From NCBI RefSeq assembly GCF_003258595.1, contig NZ_QHHQ01000012.1:1-64000 (forward strand): a stretch of DNA of 64,000 nucleotides. Direction: 5' to 3'. Within the stretch, counting starts at the first letter, position 1. Every line of letters starts with the position of its first letter. Origin of the DNA: Acuticoccus sediminis. GTDB taxonomy: Bacteria > Pseudomonadota > Alphaproteobacteria > Rhizobiales > Amorphaceae. Made by a program: the position numbers and the translations under genes. Below are positions 8,504-19,965 of the stretch, one piece after another. The notes beneath the pieces were generated by a model, which worked only from the letters and a program-made list of their open reading frames with translations, ran no database searches and was not told the DNA's origin.

Positions 8504-9772
8504 CTAGCGGCGCACCGGCGCCCGGGAGCCGATCAGCACCGACACCGGCGTCACCCGCGGGAGCGGCGCAGCCCGGGCCACCGGGGCGCTCTCGCTCGAG
8601 CAGGCGTCCGTCCGGCGCACCGCCACCAGGCCGAGAAGGTGCAGGCTCGAGGCGAAGTAGGTCGTCGAGCGGTAGTGCATCAGCGCCGGCGGGATCGGCA
8701 CGCCCCGGCTGGCGCAGGCCGACAGCGCCGCGATCATGCGGTAGCCGGGGTCGGCCATCGGCGCGATGGCCGCGTCCGACATCAGGTCGCGGTCGGACGG
8801 CGCGCCCGGGCCGTAGCGGTTCCAGGCGACGTCCTGCGCCGACAGGTCGAAGCCGGAGATGTCGGCGTAGGCCATGTAGAGCGGGATGCGGACCGCGTCG
8901 TAGGAGGCGCGGCGGGCGAATCCCTCGGCCATCCGCACGCTGCCGCGCGAGACCGACACCCAGTTCGGCACCAGGTTGCGGCGGCCGGTGCGGGCCTCCG
9001 CCGTCAGCGTCTTGCCGTGCCGGGCGAGCGCCGCCCAGGGATAGTCCGGCTGCACCACCGCGAAGAGGTCGAACGCGGCGTAGAAGTAGTAGGAGAGGTT
9101 GACGACCGGGCCGCGGTTGCCGGGGATGCTGTCGAAGCCGTAGGCGGCGGGCTTCAGGATCGGCTCGCCGCCCTCCCAGGCGATCAGCTTGCGGCCGATG
9201 TCGCGCACGATCCGGTCGGCCGCCACGGCATATTCCGGTGCCTGCCAGCGCGCCGCGCCGCGCAGCAGCGCGTAGGCGACGAGGACGTCGCCGTCCGTGG
9301 CGTTGTTGCGGTCGGTGACGTGCGGCGACTGGTCCGGCAGGTAGCGCCAGGCCAGCAGGGCGTCGTCGCCGCGGACCTGCAGCTCGCGCCGGGTGAAGCG
9401 CCAGATCCGGTCGAAGGTCTCGCGGTCGTCCGCGTGGACGGCGAGGATCAGGCCGTAGCCCTGGCCCTCGGAGTGGCTGATGCCGCCGTTCTCGACGTCG
9501 ACGACGCGCCCGTCCCCGGCGACGAAGGCGGCCTTGTAGCTGGCCCATTCCTGGGGCGTGAGGAGGACCGCGTCCGGCCCCGCGACGGTGCGCCGGGCCG
9601 TGCCGGCCCGCTGGCCGGCCTCGTGCAGCCGCGCCGCCGCCACGTCCTCGCTGGAGACGCGGAACCAGTCCGCGGCCGCCGGCCCGGTGAGGGCGGCGAG
9701 CGCCATCACGACGATTGCAAAGGCGGCGGCAATTTTGTTACGGAGCCCGCACGGTGCGGAACGGAGAGCCAT
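8504..9772 (-). CDS. Glycosyl hydrolase family 8 endoglucanase (BcsZ-like), copy 2
   Basis: A 422-residue paralogue of the GH8 enzyme at 3382-4575. The signal peptide (about 1-34, hydrophobic AAAFAIVVMALAALTG, ending at AAA) supports ATG 9772; a GTG at 9808 is possible. GH8 motifs are intact: GRVVDVENGG, HSEGQGYGLIL with the predicted catalytic Glu at about 102, NATDGDVLVAYALL, SYDAVRIPLYMA and YFASSLHLLGL. It differs from copy 1 by an insert of about 25 residues after the signal peptide. Expected to act in the periplasm on a beta-glucan made by a synthase encoded elsewhere. Confidence 0.92.
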   Translation of the reverse strand: MALRSAPCGLRNKIAAAFAIVVMALAALTGPAAADWFRVSSEDVAAARLHEAGQRAGTARRTVAGPDAVLLTPQEWASYKAAFVAGDGRVVDVENGGISHSEGQGYGLILAVHADDRETFDRIWRFTRRELQVRGDDALLAWRYLPDQSPHVTDRNNATDGDVLVAYALLRGAARWQAPEYAVAADRIVRDIGRKLIAWEGGEPILKPAAYGFDSIPGNRGPVVNLSYYFYAAFDLFAVVQPDYPWAALARHGKTLTAEARTGRRNLVPNWVSVSRGSVRMAEGFARRASYDAVRIPLYMAYADISGFDLSAQDVAWNRYGPGAPSDRDLMSDAAIAPMADPGYRMIAALSACASRGVPIPPALMHYRSTTYFASSLHLLGLVAVRRTDACSSESAPVARAAPLPRVTPVSVLIGSRAPVRR

Positions 9773-10360
9773 CGTCGTCGCTCGGAATGAACTGTGCACG
9801 TCGAGCACAATCCCGAGTTTAAAGCTCTCCTTCAGTACTATTGTTTTTCATGACTATGCGGTCTTATCGCGTGGTCGGAACTATTGTGCGCCCCGCACGG
9901 CAAATGTGGCGCTCGTGCGGAGTTGCGCGTCGCCTGTGCGACCTGCGTGATGGTCGCAGCCGTATAGTAAACGGCGTTTAACATTTTCCCATGATGTTCG
10001 GATTTTGTAGGATGCCCGGCGGTCCGGCCCGGCGCGTCCGGGGCCGGCGCGGCGGGCTTCGCCGCCCCTGTGGCGCCTGTCCGCCGACGTGTCCGGCGCG
10101 GCGCGGGGTGTCCGGCGGGGCGTCCGGCGGGTCGGGAGCCCGTCCCTGACAAAACCGGCACATCTCGCCGACACCGCTCGCCAAGTGCCGATAAACGGCG
10201 CCAAAGCGTTGTCTCTTTGTGCGCGCGAGGGCGGCCGCCGCGGCCGGGCGCGGCGATGCCCGGCGCCTCCGGGGAGGGTGCCCGCGCCCGCCCGGCCGTG
10301 GGACGCCGGCCCCGCGCCGCCCTGGCGCGGCCGCCTTCGCCGCAGCCTGGGATTGCAATG
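9773..10360. other. Long intergenic region with small palindrome
   Basis: About 590 bases between two leftward genes. Positions 9830-10010 are AT-rich and probably contain the promoter of the GH8 gene. TAAACGGCGTTTA at 9968-9980 is a 13-bp palindrome with a single central base, a possible operator. A similar TAAACGGCG occurs near 10191. The rest (10020-10350) is very GC-rich and shows no supported gene. Confidence 0.45.
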
Positions 10361-12808
<2,448 letters not shown>

Positions 12809-13521
12809 CACGTGATCTGGTTTACGTCGCGCAAAATCCTTGGAAATTTTGCATACGCTGACAATTCCCGCACTGTCCAGAGAAATTTAACCTAGCGCTG
12901 CAGGACGTCGCCGCGAAATTAACGCATTCCATCTGAAATCATTCACATGCGCATTGTTTCCAGGCCGCAACACCGGCCGCCGATCCGCAGGGTCGCCCGA
13001 TGTCCCGGCCACGCCCGGCGACGTTACACGCATGGCGGGAGCGGCGCCACAACCGAACGCCCGCCCCGCGCGCGCCTCGCGCTGAAGGCCCTGCGGCGAA
13101 GACAATGGTCCTGCGGACCGCCGGAGACCGGCGCGCCCCGCGCTTGCCGGCGCCGGAGCGATCGTGCAGGGGCCGGACCGCGCCCGCGCCGTCGGCACGC
13201 TCTGCTGGGAGGGCCATTTCAGGGACGGGCGCGCGCCGCTCGCCTGCGTCGTCGGCGAGGACTGGCTGCTCGAGCGGGACGCCTCGGGGGCGCTGGGGTT
13301 CGTGCTGTGGCTGAACACCATGCACCACGTCCTGGAGCACTCCTCGGTCCAGCGCCTGACGCTCTGACGCGCCCCCGGCACCCCCGCCTCCCGCGCCCAG
13401 CCCCCTGCGCTCCCCCCCGCGCACGCGCCGACGGGCGCGAGTTGCCAGGATCCCGGGATCGGCGGATGATGCCGCATCGGGCGGGGGCGGCTGGGACAGC
13501 CGGAGGGCTCTGGGGGGTCGG
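12809..13521. other. Intergenic region upstream of the hybrid kinase
   Basis: The first 150 bases (12809-12960) are AT-rich and probably hold the kinase promoter. The remainder is GC-rich; it contains one possible small gene at 13164-13367, described separately. Confidence 0.4.
13164..13367 (+). CDS. Possible small hypothetical protein
   Basis: A 67-residue reading frame from GTG 13164 with GGAG at correct spacing. The translation has a balanced composition (LCWEGHFRDG, VVGEDWLLERD, GFVLWLNTMHHVLEH) rather than the Arg/Ala/Pro-rich look of shadow frames in this DNA, which is the main reason for listing it. No family recognised. It may equally be chance. Confidence 0.35.
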   Translation: MQGPDRARAVGTLCWEGHFRDGRAPLACVVGEDWLLERDASGALGFVLWLNTMHHVLEHSSVQRLTL

Positions 13522-14496
13522 ATGCTGCGGCGTGACGTCCTGAAGCTGCTGGCCTTGCTGATCGCCGCCGGGCCGGCCCGCGCCCAGCCCGGCCGCGTCC
13601 ACCGCGTCGGCTTCCTGTGGCAGGGGCGGCGGGGGACCGACGATTCCCCGCGCGAGGGGCTCGTCAACGGCCTTGCGGCCCTCGGCTACCGCGAGGGCGT
13701 CGACCTCGAGATCCACGCCCTCTACGCCGACGAGCATCCCGAGCGCCTGCCGGACCTTGTCGCCGCCCTCGTCGCGGCCGACGTCGACGTGATCCGCGCG
13801 CCCGGCACGATCGTGACCGAGGCGGCGATGGCCGGGACGCGGACGATCCCCATCGTCACCACCGCCGCCGACATCCTCGGCGCCGGCTTCGTCGAGAGCC
13901 TCGCCCGCCCGGGCGGCAACGTCACCGGCGTCAGCCTCTCGCTCGGCCCCGAGAACACCGGCAAGCGGGTCGAGATCCTGAAGGACCTCGTGCCCAGCAT
14001 GGCCCGGGTCGGCTTCCTGCACGATCCGGCGAGCCGCTCCAGCGCCGACGACCTCGCCTGGCTCCGGGCGAACGCGGACGGGCTCGGCGTCGAGGTGGTC
14101 GCCGTCGGGGCGACGCGCTCGAAGGATTTCGAGGCCGCGTTCGCGCAGCTCGCCTCGGCCGGCGCCGAGGGGCTCATCGTCGACACCGCGCCGGTGATGA
14201 CGGGCAACCGCGCCATGCTCGTCGCCCTCGCCGAGGCGCACCGCCTGCCGGCCATCTACGGCCGGCCGGAGTACGTGGCCGCGGGCGGGCTGATGGCCTT
14301 CGGCATCTCGCTGCCCGAGGTGCAGGCGCGCGTCGCCTCGATCGTCGACCGCATCCTGCGCGGAGCCGATCCGGCGACGATCCCCGTCGAGCAGCCGACC
14401 CGCTTCGAGCTCCTCGTCAACCTCGGCGCCGCCCGCCGCCTCGGCCTCGTCCTGCCCCAGGCGGTCCTCGCCCGCGCCGACGACATCGTCGAGTGA
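13522..14496 (+). CDS. ABC transporter substrate-binding protein (ABC_sub_bind / TrpX-like family)
   Basis: A 324-residue periplasmic-binding protein of the ABC_sub_bind family. A short signal peptide (LLALLIAAGPARA, cleavage near residue 21) is followed by VHRVGFLWQG, a family-typical start. Further motifs are GLAALGYREGVDLEI, PIVTTAADILGAGFVESLARPGGNVTGVS and FGISLPEVQARVASIVDRILRGADPATIPVEQPTRFELLVNLGAARRLGL, cited here only as family landmarks. No permease or ATPase gene is adjacent, which is common for this family; ligand unknown. It is followed after about 230 bases by the recombinase gene. Confidence 0.88.
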   Translation: MLRRDVLKLLALLIAAGPARAQPGRVHRVGFLWQGRRGTDDSPREGLVNGLAALGYREGVDLEIHALYADEHPERLPDLVAALVAADVDVIRAPGTIVTEAAMAGTRTIPIVTTAADILGAGFVESLARPGGNVTGVSLSLGPENTGKRVEILKDLVPSMARVGFLHDPASRSSADDLAWLRANADGLGVEVVAVGATRSKDFEAAFAQLASAGAEGLIVDTAPVMTGNRAMLVALAEAHRLPAIYGRPEYVAAGGLMAFGISLPEVQARVASIVDRILRGADPATIPVEQPTRFELLVNLGAARRLGLVLPQAVLARADDIVE

Positions 14497-14656
14497 CCCC
14501 TCGCCGCCCGGCCACGCCGTCGCGAGCGGGTATTTCAACCCATGGGGTTGGTCCGCAGGAGCAGCAATCATCGATGGAAATCGAGGCGCCACCCGTCCGG
14601 TTTGTTTTGGGTATGCCTTTCGGAAACCATCTGCCGGGTGGTTCACAAAACAGGCC

Positions 14657-14704
14657 TTGACGGTTCAAAGCGAACCATCTTACAGTGAACCATGCAAAGC
14701 GAAC
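14657..14704 (+). promoter_or_regulatory. Promoter with overlapping palindromic operator/res-like site for the recombinase
   Basis: TTGACG at 14657-14662 and TACAGT at 14681-14686 are 18 bases apart and fit a sigma-70 promoter. The spacer contains the inverted repeat GGTTCAAAGCGAACC (14662-14676), and a related sequence, GTGAACCATGCAAAGCGAACC, follows at 14685-14705. Repeated 12-bp half sites in front of a serine recombinase are what a res site that also autoregulates looks like; that reading is inference. Confidence 0.55.
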
Positions 14705-14726
14705 CGAAAGGCCCCGTGAGACCCTG

Positions 14727-15350
14727 ATGGTCGTCCGCGCCTACCTCCGCGCCTCCACCGAGGACCAGAACGCCGAGCGCGCCCGCGCCGAGCTCGAGGC
14801 CTTCGCCGCCGAGCACGGCCTCCACATCACCTCCTCCTACGTCGAGAACGAGAGCGGGGCGACGCTCGCCCGGCCGGAGCTCTTCCGCCTGCTGCGCGAC
14901 GCCAGGGCCGGCGACGTCCTCCTCATCGAGCAGGTCGACCGCCTCTCCCGCCTCACCTCGGCCGACTGGCAGTCCCTGCGCGCGGAGATCGACCGGCGGC
15001 AGATCCGCGTCGTCGCGCTCGACCTGCCGACGAGCTGGAGCCAGCTCGAGACGCGGCCCGACGACTTCACCGCCCGCATGTTCGCCGCCATCAACCAGAT
15101 GATGCTCGACGTCCTCGCCGCCGTCGCCCGCAAGGACTACGAGGACCGCCGCCGCCGCCAGGCCCAGGGCCAGGCGCGCGCCAAGGCGGAGGGGCGCTAC
15201 AAGGGCCGCCCGGAGAACGTGAAGCGCAACACCGCCATCGCCGAGATGCTGCGCCGCGGCGCGTCCTGGAGCCAGGTCCAGCACGCGACCGGCTGCTCGC
15301 GCGCCACCATCGCCAAGATCGCCAAGCGGATGAAGGCGGCCGCCGCGTAG
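14727..15350 (+). CDS. Serine recombinase (resolvase/invertase family)
   Basis: A 207-residue small serine recombinase. The catalytic serine is at about residue 10 in YLRASTEDQ, with the usual motifs DVLLIEQVDRLSRL and the helix-E region FAAINQMMLDVLAAVARKDYE. The C-terminal helix-turn-helix is AEMLRRGASWSQVQHATGCSRATIAK. Resolution of plasmid multimers or a DNA inversion is the expected role. ATG 14727 is chosen because it places the catalytic serine at the canonical position and leaves the promoter palindromes upstream; a GTG at 14685 would lie inside them. No transposase gene or terminal repeats surround it. Confidence 0.9.
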   Translation: MVVRAYLRASTEDQNAERARAELEAFAAEHGLHITSSYVENESGATLARPELFRLLRDARAGDVLLIEQVDRLSRLTSADWQSLRAEIDRRQIRVVALDLPTSWSQLETRPDDFTARMFAAINQMMLDVLAAVARKDYEDRRRRQAQGQARAKAEGRYKGRPENVKRNTAIAEMLRRGASWSQVQHATGCSRATIAKIAKRMKAAAA

Positions 15351-15526
15351 CCGCCGCCCGTCCGTCCGTGCAGCCCGCGCGCCCGCGACCCGCGCCCGCA
15401 AGGCTGTTGATCTTGTCCGCATCGCCAGACTATCGCGGGAGGCCCCGGCCGACCGTGGCCGGGCTGAGGGGGAGGGGCGCTCCCGAGCTTGCCGTGACGA
15501 CCGCCCGGAGCTGAAGAAAGGCACCT

Positions 15527-18500
15527 ATGGCCACCGTGGCGCTCTACCCGGCCCTGACCAGCGCGGACGACGCCAGGGACGTCATCCCCCGCCTCGCCGC
15601 CCACCTCGCCCCGGTCCTGGCGCGGGTCGAGGCGGTGTCGGTCGCCTCGACCCTCGGCCCGCTGCAGCTCTCGGGCCTCGCGCCGCCGTCGTCGCTGGCC
15701 CTGCCGGCCTCGTCCGACGCGCTCGGCGACAGGCTCACCGTCTACCCGGCGAGGGGCATGGACGAGGCGGCCTGGACGAGCCTCATCGGCGCCGCCGACA
15801 CATTATATATATGGCAGGTCCCGCGCGCCGGGACGGGCCCCTTCGCCACCCTCGAGGCGCTGCGGGCGGCCGCCCCCGGCACCGCCCTCGTGCTCGCCGA
15901 CCCGGAGGTGACGCCGGACGACACCGCGCGCCTCGCGGCCATGACCCTCGCCCTGTCCGGCGCCGCCGGGACCCTCGCGGCCGAGAGCGAGGCGAAGCGC
16001 GCGGCCCTCGCCGGGCGCATCGGCGCGAGCGTGGCCCATCTCGTCGGCGCCGGCGCGTCGGCCGCCCAGCTCCGCCACTTCGACCTCCGGGAGGGCGACG
16101 TCGTCGCCGCCGGCGCGCTCGCCGTCGAGCCGGAGCGCTTCGCCGCCCTCGCCCCGCGGATCGTCTGCGCGGGGGACAGCGCCCTCCACGTCGGCCCGTC
16201 CGCCGCGGCGGTGCGCGTGCGCGCGGCCCTCGACGCCGCGCTCGAGGCGCACGACTTCACCCTCGTCGTGCCGCTGCGGGACCTGCCGGCCCACCTCGCT
16301 GCCATCGCGCCGGCGCACCATGGCCGGGTGATCGGCCTGCCGCTCGAGGCGGACGCGCCGGACGACGCGCTCGGCTTCATGCTGGCGTTCGCCGCCGCTC
16401 TTTATGAGAGCGTCACCGTGTCGGGCTGGGACGGCCTCGCCGTGCCGCGGGCGCTCGCGGCGAGCCTGAGCGCCGCCCATCCCGCCCACTGCGCCGCCCG
16501 CCTCCACCCCGGCGACGCCGATGGGGCGGACGCCGCGCTCGAGGGGATCGCCGCCGCGGCCGAGGCGCGGGGCGTCGCCATCGCCGCGCTCACCGCCTCG
16601 GACCGGCCGGCGCTGCTGCGCCGGGGCGCCGCCGAGCCCCGCGCCGCGGCGCCGCTCGCCGACCCGGACGGGCCGGTCACGGTCCTCTCCCTCGCCCCGG
16701 GGCTCGTCGACGCCGCCGGCCGCGCCTTCGCCGCCGAGGTCCGGCTGGCGGCCGAGCTCGCCGCGCGCGGCGTCCGCCACCGCGTGGCGGCGAGCCAGCA
16801 CATGCGGCCCGACGCGGCGCCGGAGCTCGACATCGACCCGGCCCTCTCCCTCTCCTGCCGCACCCTCGGCACCGCGGCCGAGCGCGATCCCGCGGCGCTC
16901 CCCGTCCTGACGGCCCGCGTCGCGGCCGAGTTCGCCCGCACCGTCGACCGCGCGCTCGCCGGGGCGCCGGGCCCGCTCCTCGTCACCCTCGACGAGGGCA
17001 GCCTCGCCCACCTCGCGATCCTCGCGCGGCTCGCCGAGGGGCGGCCGGCGATGCGCGTCCTCGTCCACCTCTCGAGCCTGAGGACGGAGGAGATCCGGGC
17101 GACCGACTTCACCGTCCGGCACGCCGCGGCACTTTACGCCCTCGCCGCGAACGACGCGGTGCAGGCGACGGTCCCGACCGTCCACCAGCGCGACGCGCTC
17201 GTGGCGCGGACCGGCATCGCCCTTTCCGTCGCCCCGCGTCCCTCCCCGTTCTTCGCCGACGCCGAGGCGCGAGAGAGGGCGGCCGCGCCGCTGGCCCGTC
17301 CGGCGGGCGGGACGCCGCTTCGCATCCTCCTGCCGGCGGCGCGCGCGGCGGAAGGGGCTGCGCTGTCGGCCGGGATCGGCGCGGCGCTGCGCGTCCTCTT
17401 CACGGGCGAGCCGCTCAGCCTCGTCTTCGGCACCGACCCGCTGGCGGCGGCCGGGTCGTGGGCGCTCAAGGACGCGCTCGGCCCGTTCGAGGTGCTGCCG
17501 CCGGGCCTCTCCGGCGGGGCGTTCGTCGACGCCCTCGCGGCGGCGGACGCCGTCGTCCTCCCGCTGCTGCCGCCCGGCTTCGCCGACCGCCCGACCGACC
17601 TCGCCGCCGCCTGCCTCTATGCCGGAACGCCGGTCGCGACGTGCTCGGGCACGTGGCTCGCCGCGTTCGTCGCCGACCACCACGGCGGCATGGTGGTCGA
17701 CGCGCCGGTCCCGCGCACGCTCGCCGAGGCGGCGGCCCGGCTCGCCCGCGCCGGGCGTGCCGGCCGGCTCGCCTTCGGCCACGGGGTCGAGACGTGCCTC
17801 GCGGCGCACTCCTGGTCGGGCCTCGCGGACCGGATCCTCGCGGCGGCGCCGCTGGCGAAGGGGGCGGCGTGGCGGCGGAGCGAGGCGGCCCACGTCGAGG
17901 CGATCGACGCGGGCGCCCTCCCCCTCGTCACCGCGCAGCGCGGCGCCGGGATCGACTATGGCCGCCTTTTCAATACCCTGGCGCTCGCGCCGGCGGCCTC
18001 GCGCACGCTCTGGAGCGGCCTGCGGACCGACGGGTTCGGGGTACCCCCGGACCCGGAGACGGACCTTTCAGCGGGCCTTTCGGGCACCCTGATCGTGGCC
18101 GACCCCTACGTCTACGCCGCCGCGCGGGCGGGCGCGGGCGGGGCGTGGCAGGTGGTCGACGCGCGGCCGCTGGAGCCGGACGCGCGGATCGCCCCGCTCA
18201 CCGCGGCGACGGCCGGGGCGCTCGACGCCGCCGGCCCCGAGACCGCGCTCATCCTTCTGGAGAGCTTCGACGAGGGGATGGCCCCGGCGCTCTGGCGGGC
18301 GCTGGCGCGGGCGCCTCGCGCGGGTGTCGTGCTGGGCGTCGCCCGCCCGGCGTTCGACCGGCCGGGCCGCGTCGCCGCCCACCTCGGCGAGGAGCTGGAG
18401 CGGCTCGGCTTCACCGTCGCGCTGGTGGAGCGCCGCCCGGACGGCAGCGGGGCCGCGGCGCTCTGGCGGGCGACGCTCGGCCCCGTCTGGCCGGCGACGC

Positions 18501-19687
18501 CGAGTGTCCCGGCGGACGTGGTCGCCGTGCGCGGCGCGGGCGCCGCGGCGCTGAAGGCGGCCTTCGCCGCCGCCCTGACGATGCCCGACACCGGGCGCCT
18601 TCCGCCGGCCGAGATCGGGGCCGCCGCCCCGGCGGAGCCGGCGCAGGCCCTGCCGCTGAGCCCGGAGACGACACTGAAGGCGGTGCGCGACCCGGACACC
18701 GACGGCTGGACGCTCGCGAGCCTCGTCGCCGCCGGCGCGGCGGAGGACGGGTTCGTGCCGTTCGCCGAGGCGGAGGCGGCGGACAAGCGCGTCCACAGCG
18801 CCGGGGTGCGGATCGAGGCCGACACGCCGCTGACGGTGAGCGTCGAGGTGCAGCCGCTCACCACGCGCTACGTCACCCTGGCGCTCGCCGACCCCGGCAA
18901 CCGCCCCCTCGCGGCGGCGGTGTTCGATCTGGTGGAGGACGAGGTCCTCTCGGTGACGCGCGACTCGCGTGCCGTGCCGGTGACCCCGAGCGCCGGGCTC
19001 GCCGCCGACGGCGCGGTGCGGCGGATCTGGCTGTCGCTGGAGGAGCTGGAGGCGGTCGGCCCGGTCATCACGCAGGTGGTGCTGCGCGAGGACGCCTCCG
19101 GCTCGGTCCATTATGTCGGCACGCCGCGGCGGCGGATCGGGCTGCGCCACCTGGTGGTGGAGCGGCGCGCCGAGCCGAGCGTCCTGCCGGACGAAGGCCT
19201 CGCCCCTCTGGCTCCTCCGTCCCCCGGCGCGCCGGCGGTCCCGGCGGCGGGCGAGCCGGCCCCCGCCTCCGGTCCGGCCCCGGCAGCCCCGGCGCCCCGG
19301 CAGGAGCGCTTCGCCGCCGACCTCATGGCGCGCCAGGTGGGCGCGGACCCGGCGACGGCCTGGGTCGCCGCCGAGACGGCGGAGGTCGAGGCGGCGCCGG
19401 AGGGCCTCGCCTTCGCGCGCAACGGCTGCCCGTACACGGGCCAGCTGGCGACGGTCGTCGACGTCGGCCGGTCCGGGCCCTACCGGATCGCGTTCGACTT
19501 CGCGGCGGTGGAGCCGGAGGTCCACATCGTGGTGAACGACAAGGTGGTGCAGCGGATCAACGATCCGGGCGCGGTGACCGTCGAGGTCGGCGCGACGACG
19601 CCGAGGATCGCGATCGAGCTGCGGGCCGCCAACTCGCACATGGGCCGCTTCGTCCTGAAGGGTCTCACGGTCGAGGCCGCGGCCTGA
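15527..19687 (+). CDS. Very large protein with GT-B-like region and beta-rich C-terminus, function unknown
   Basis: A 1386-residue open frame with ribosome site AGAAAGG before ATG 15527. It is extremely Ala-rich. The middle part (about 595-790) looks like the C-terminal half of a GT-B glycosyltransferase: RILLPAAR, DAVVLPLLPPGF, AACLYAGTPVATCS, GMVVDAP and RAGRLAFGHGVETCL. The N-terminal 590 residues appear to form further Rossmann-like units. A Pro/Ala linker (about 1228-1262) precedes a beta-rich terminal domain (about 1262-1386; YRIAFDFAAVEPEVHIVVND). No signal peptide or membrane segment. A role in glycan synthesis is inferred from the GT-B-like stretch and the neighbourhood only. The gene at 61170 shows related features (IVVAPDAAPASE, RMRAEIGRRTWL). 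Confidence 0.75.
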   Translation: MATVALYPALTSADDARDVIPRLAAHLAPVLARVEAVSVASTLGPLQLSGLAPPSSLALPASSDALGDRLTVYPARGMDEAAWTSLIGAADTLYIWQVPRAGTGPFATLEALRAAAPGTALVLADPEVTPDDTARLAAMTLALSGAAGTLAAESEAKRAALAGRIGASVAHLVGAGASAAQLRHFDLREGDVVAAGALAVEPERFAALAPRIVCAGDSALHVGPSAAAVRVRAALDAALEAHDFTLVVPLRDLPAHLAAIAPAHHGRVIGLPLEADAPDDALGFMLAFAAALYESVTVSGWDGLAVPRALAASLSAAHPAHCAARLHPGDADGADAALEGIAAAAEARGVAIAALTASDRPALLRRGAAEPRAAAPLADPDGPVTVLSLAPGLVDAAGRAFAAEVRLAAELAARGVRHRVAASQHMRPDAAPELDIDPALSLSCRTLGTAAERDPAALPVLTARVAAEFARTVDRALAGAPGPLLVTLDEGSLAHLAILARLAEGRPAMRVLVHLSSLRTEEIRATDFTVRHAAALYALAANDAVQATVPTVHQRDALVARTGIALSVAPRPSPFFADAEARERAAAPLARPAGGTPLRILLPAARAAEGAALSAGIGAALRVLFTGEPLSLVFGTDPLAAAGSWALKDALGPFEVLPPGLSGGAFVDALAAADAVVLPLLPPGFADRPTDLAAACLYAGTPVATCSGTWLAAFVADHHGGMVVDAPVPRTLAEAAARLARAGRAGRLAFGHGVETCLAAHSWSGLADRILAAAPLAKGAAWRRSEAAHVEAIDAGALPLVTAQRGAGIDYGRLFNTLALAPAASRTLWSGLRTDGFGVPPDPETDLSAGLSGTLIVADPYVYAAARAGAGGAWQVVDARPLEPDARIAPLTAATAGALDAAGPETALILLESFDEGMAPALWRALARAPRAGVVLGVARPAFDRPGRVAAHLGEELERLGFTVALVERRPDGSGAAALWRATLGPVWPATPSVPADVVAVRGAGAAALKAAFAAALTMPDTGRLPPAEIGAAAPAEPAQALPLSPETTLKAVRDPDTDGWTLASLVAAGAAEDGFVPFAEAEAADKRVHSAGVRIEADTPLTVSVEVQPLTTRYVTLALADPGNRPLAAAVFDLVEDEVLSVTRDSRAVPVTPSAGLAADGAVRRIWLSLEELEAVGPVITQVVLREDASGSVHYVGTPRRRIGLRHLVVERRAEPSVLPDEGLAPLAPPSPGAPAVPAAGEPAPASGPAPAAPAPRQERFAADLMARQVGADPATAWVAAETAEVEAAPEGLAFARNGCPYTGQLATVVDVGRSGPYRIAFDFAAVEPEVHIVVNDKVVQRINDPGAVTVEVGATTPRIAIELRAANSHMGRFVLKGLTVEAAA

Positions 19688-19713
19688 GCTGCGGCGATGC
19701 CCGAACGGCGCAC

Positions 19714-19949
19714 CGCGCTCCCCTCGCGCGGCGCCCGCATGATCCGGGGCGGGAGCCTGATCGCCGGAGCCGCCGTCGCGCCCCCTGAAAGGCAGTGTCC
19801 GGGGCCCGGTGCAAGGGGCCGGAGGCCGGCGAAGCCGCTTGCCCTTGCGCCGGGTCCCGGACGCTGCCAGGGGGCAAGCGCGACGGTGGTTCCGGCGGTC
19901 AGGCGGGACTTGATCGCTGGTGGGACCCGAGCCCGCCGGAGGCTCCGGC
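19714..19949 (-). repeat. Dispersed ~230-bp inverted-repeat element, copy B
   Basis: Same element as at 4604-4837 in the opposite orientation. It fills almost the whole gap between two convergent genes: 26 bases after the stop of the 1386-residue protein and 16 bases from the stop of the cyclase gene. Right end is the palindrome GCCGGAGGCTCCGGC. Confidence 0.9.
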
Positions 19950-19965
19950 CTTCCGGACCCGGCGC

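Noticed and set aside
14500-15400. A transposon or integron around the serine recombinase
   Set aside because: No transposase, terminal inverted repeats or attC-like sites; the recombinase is too small for a large serine integrase.
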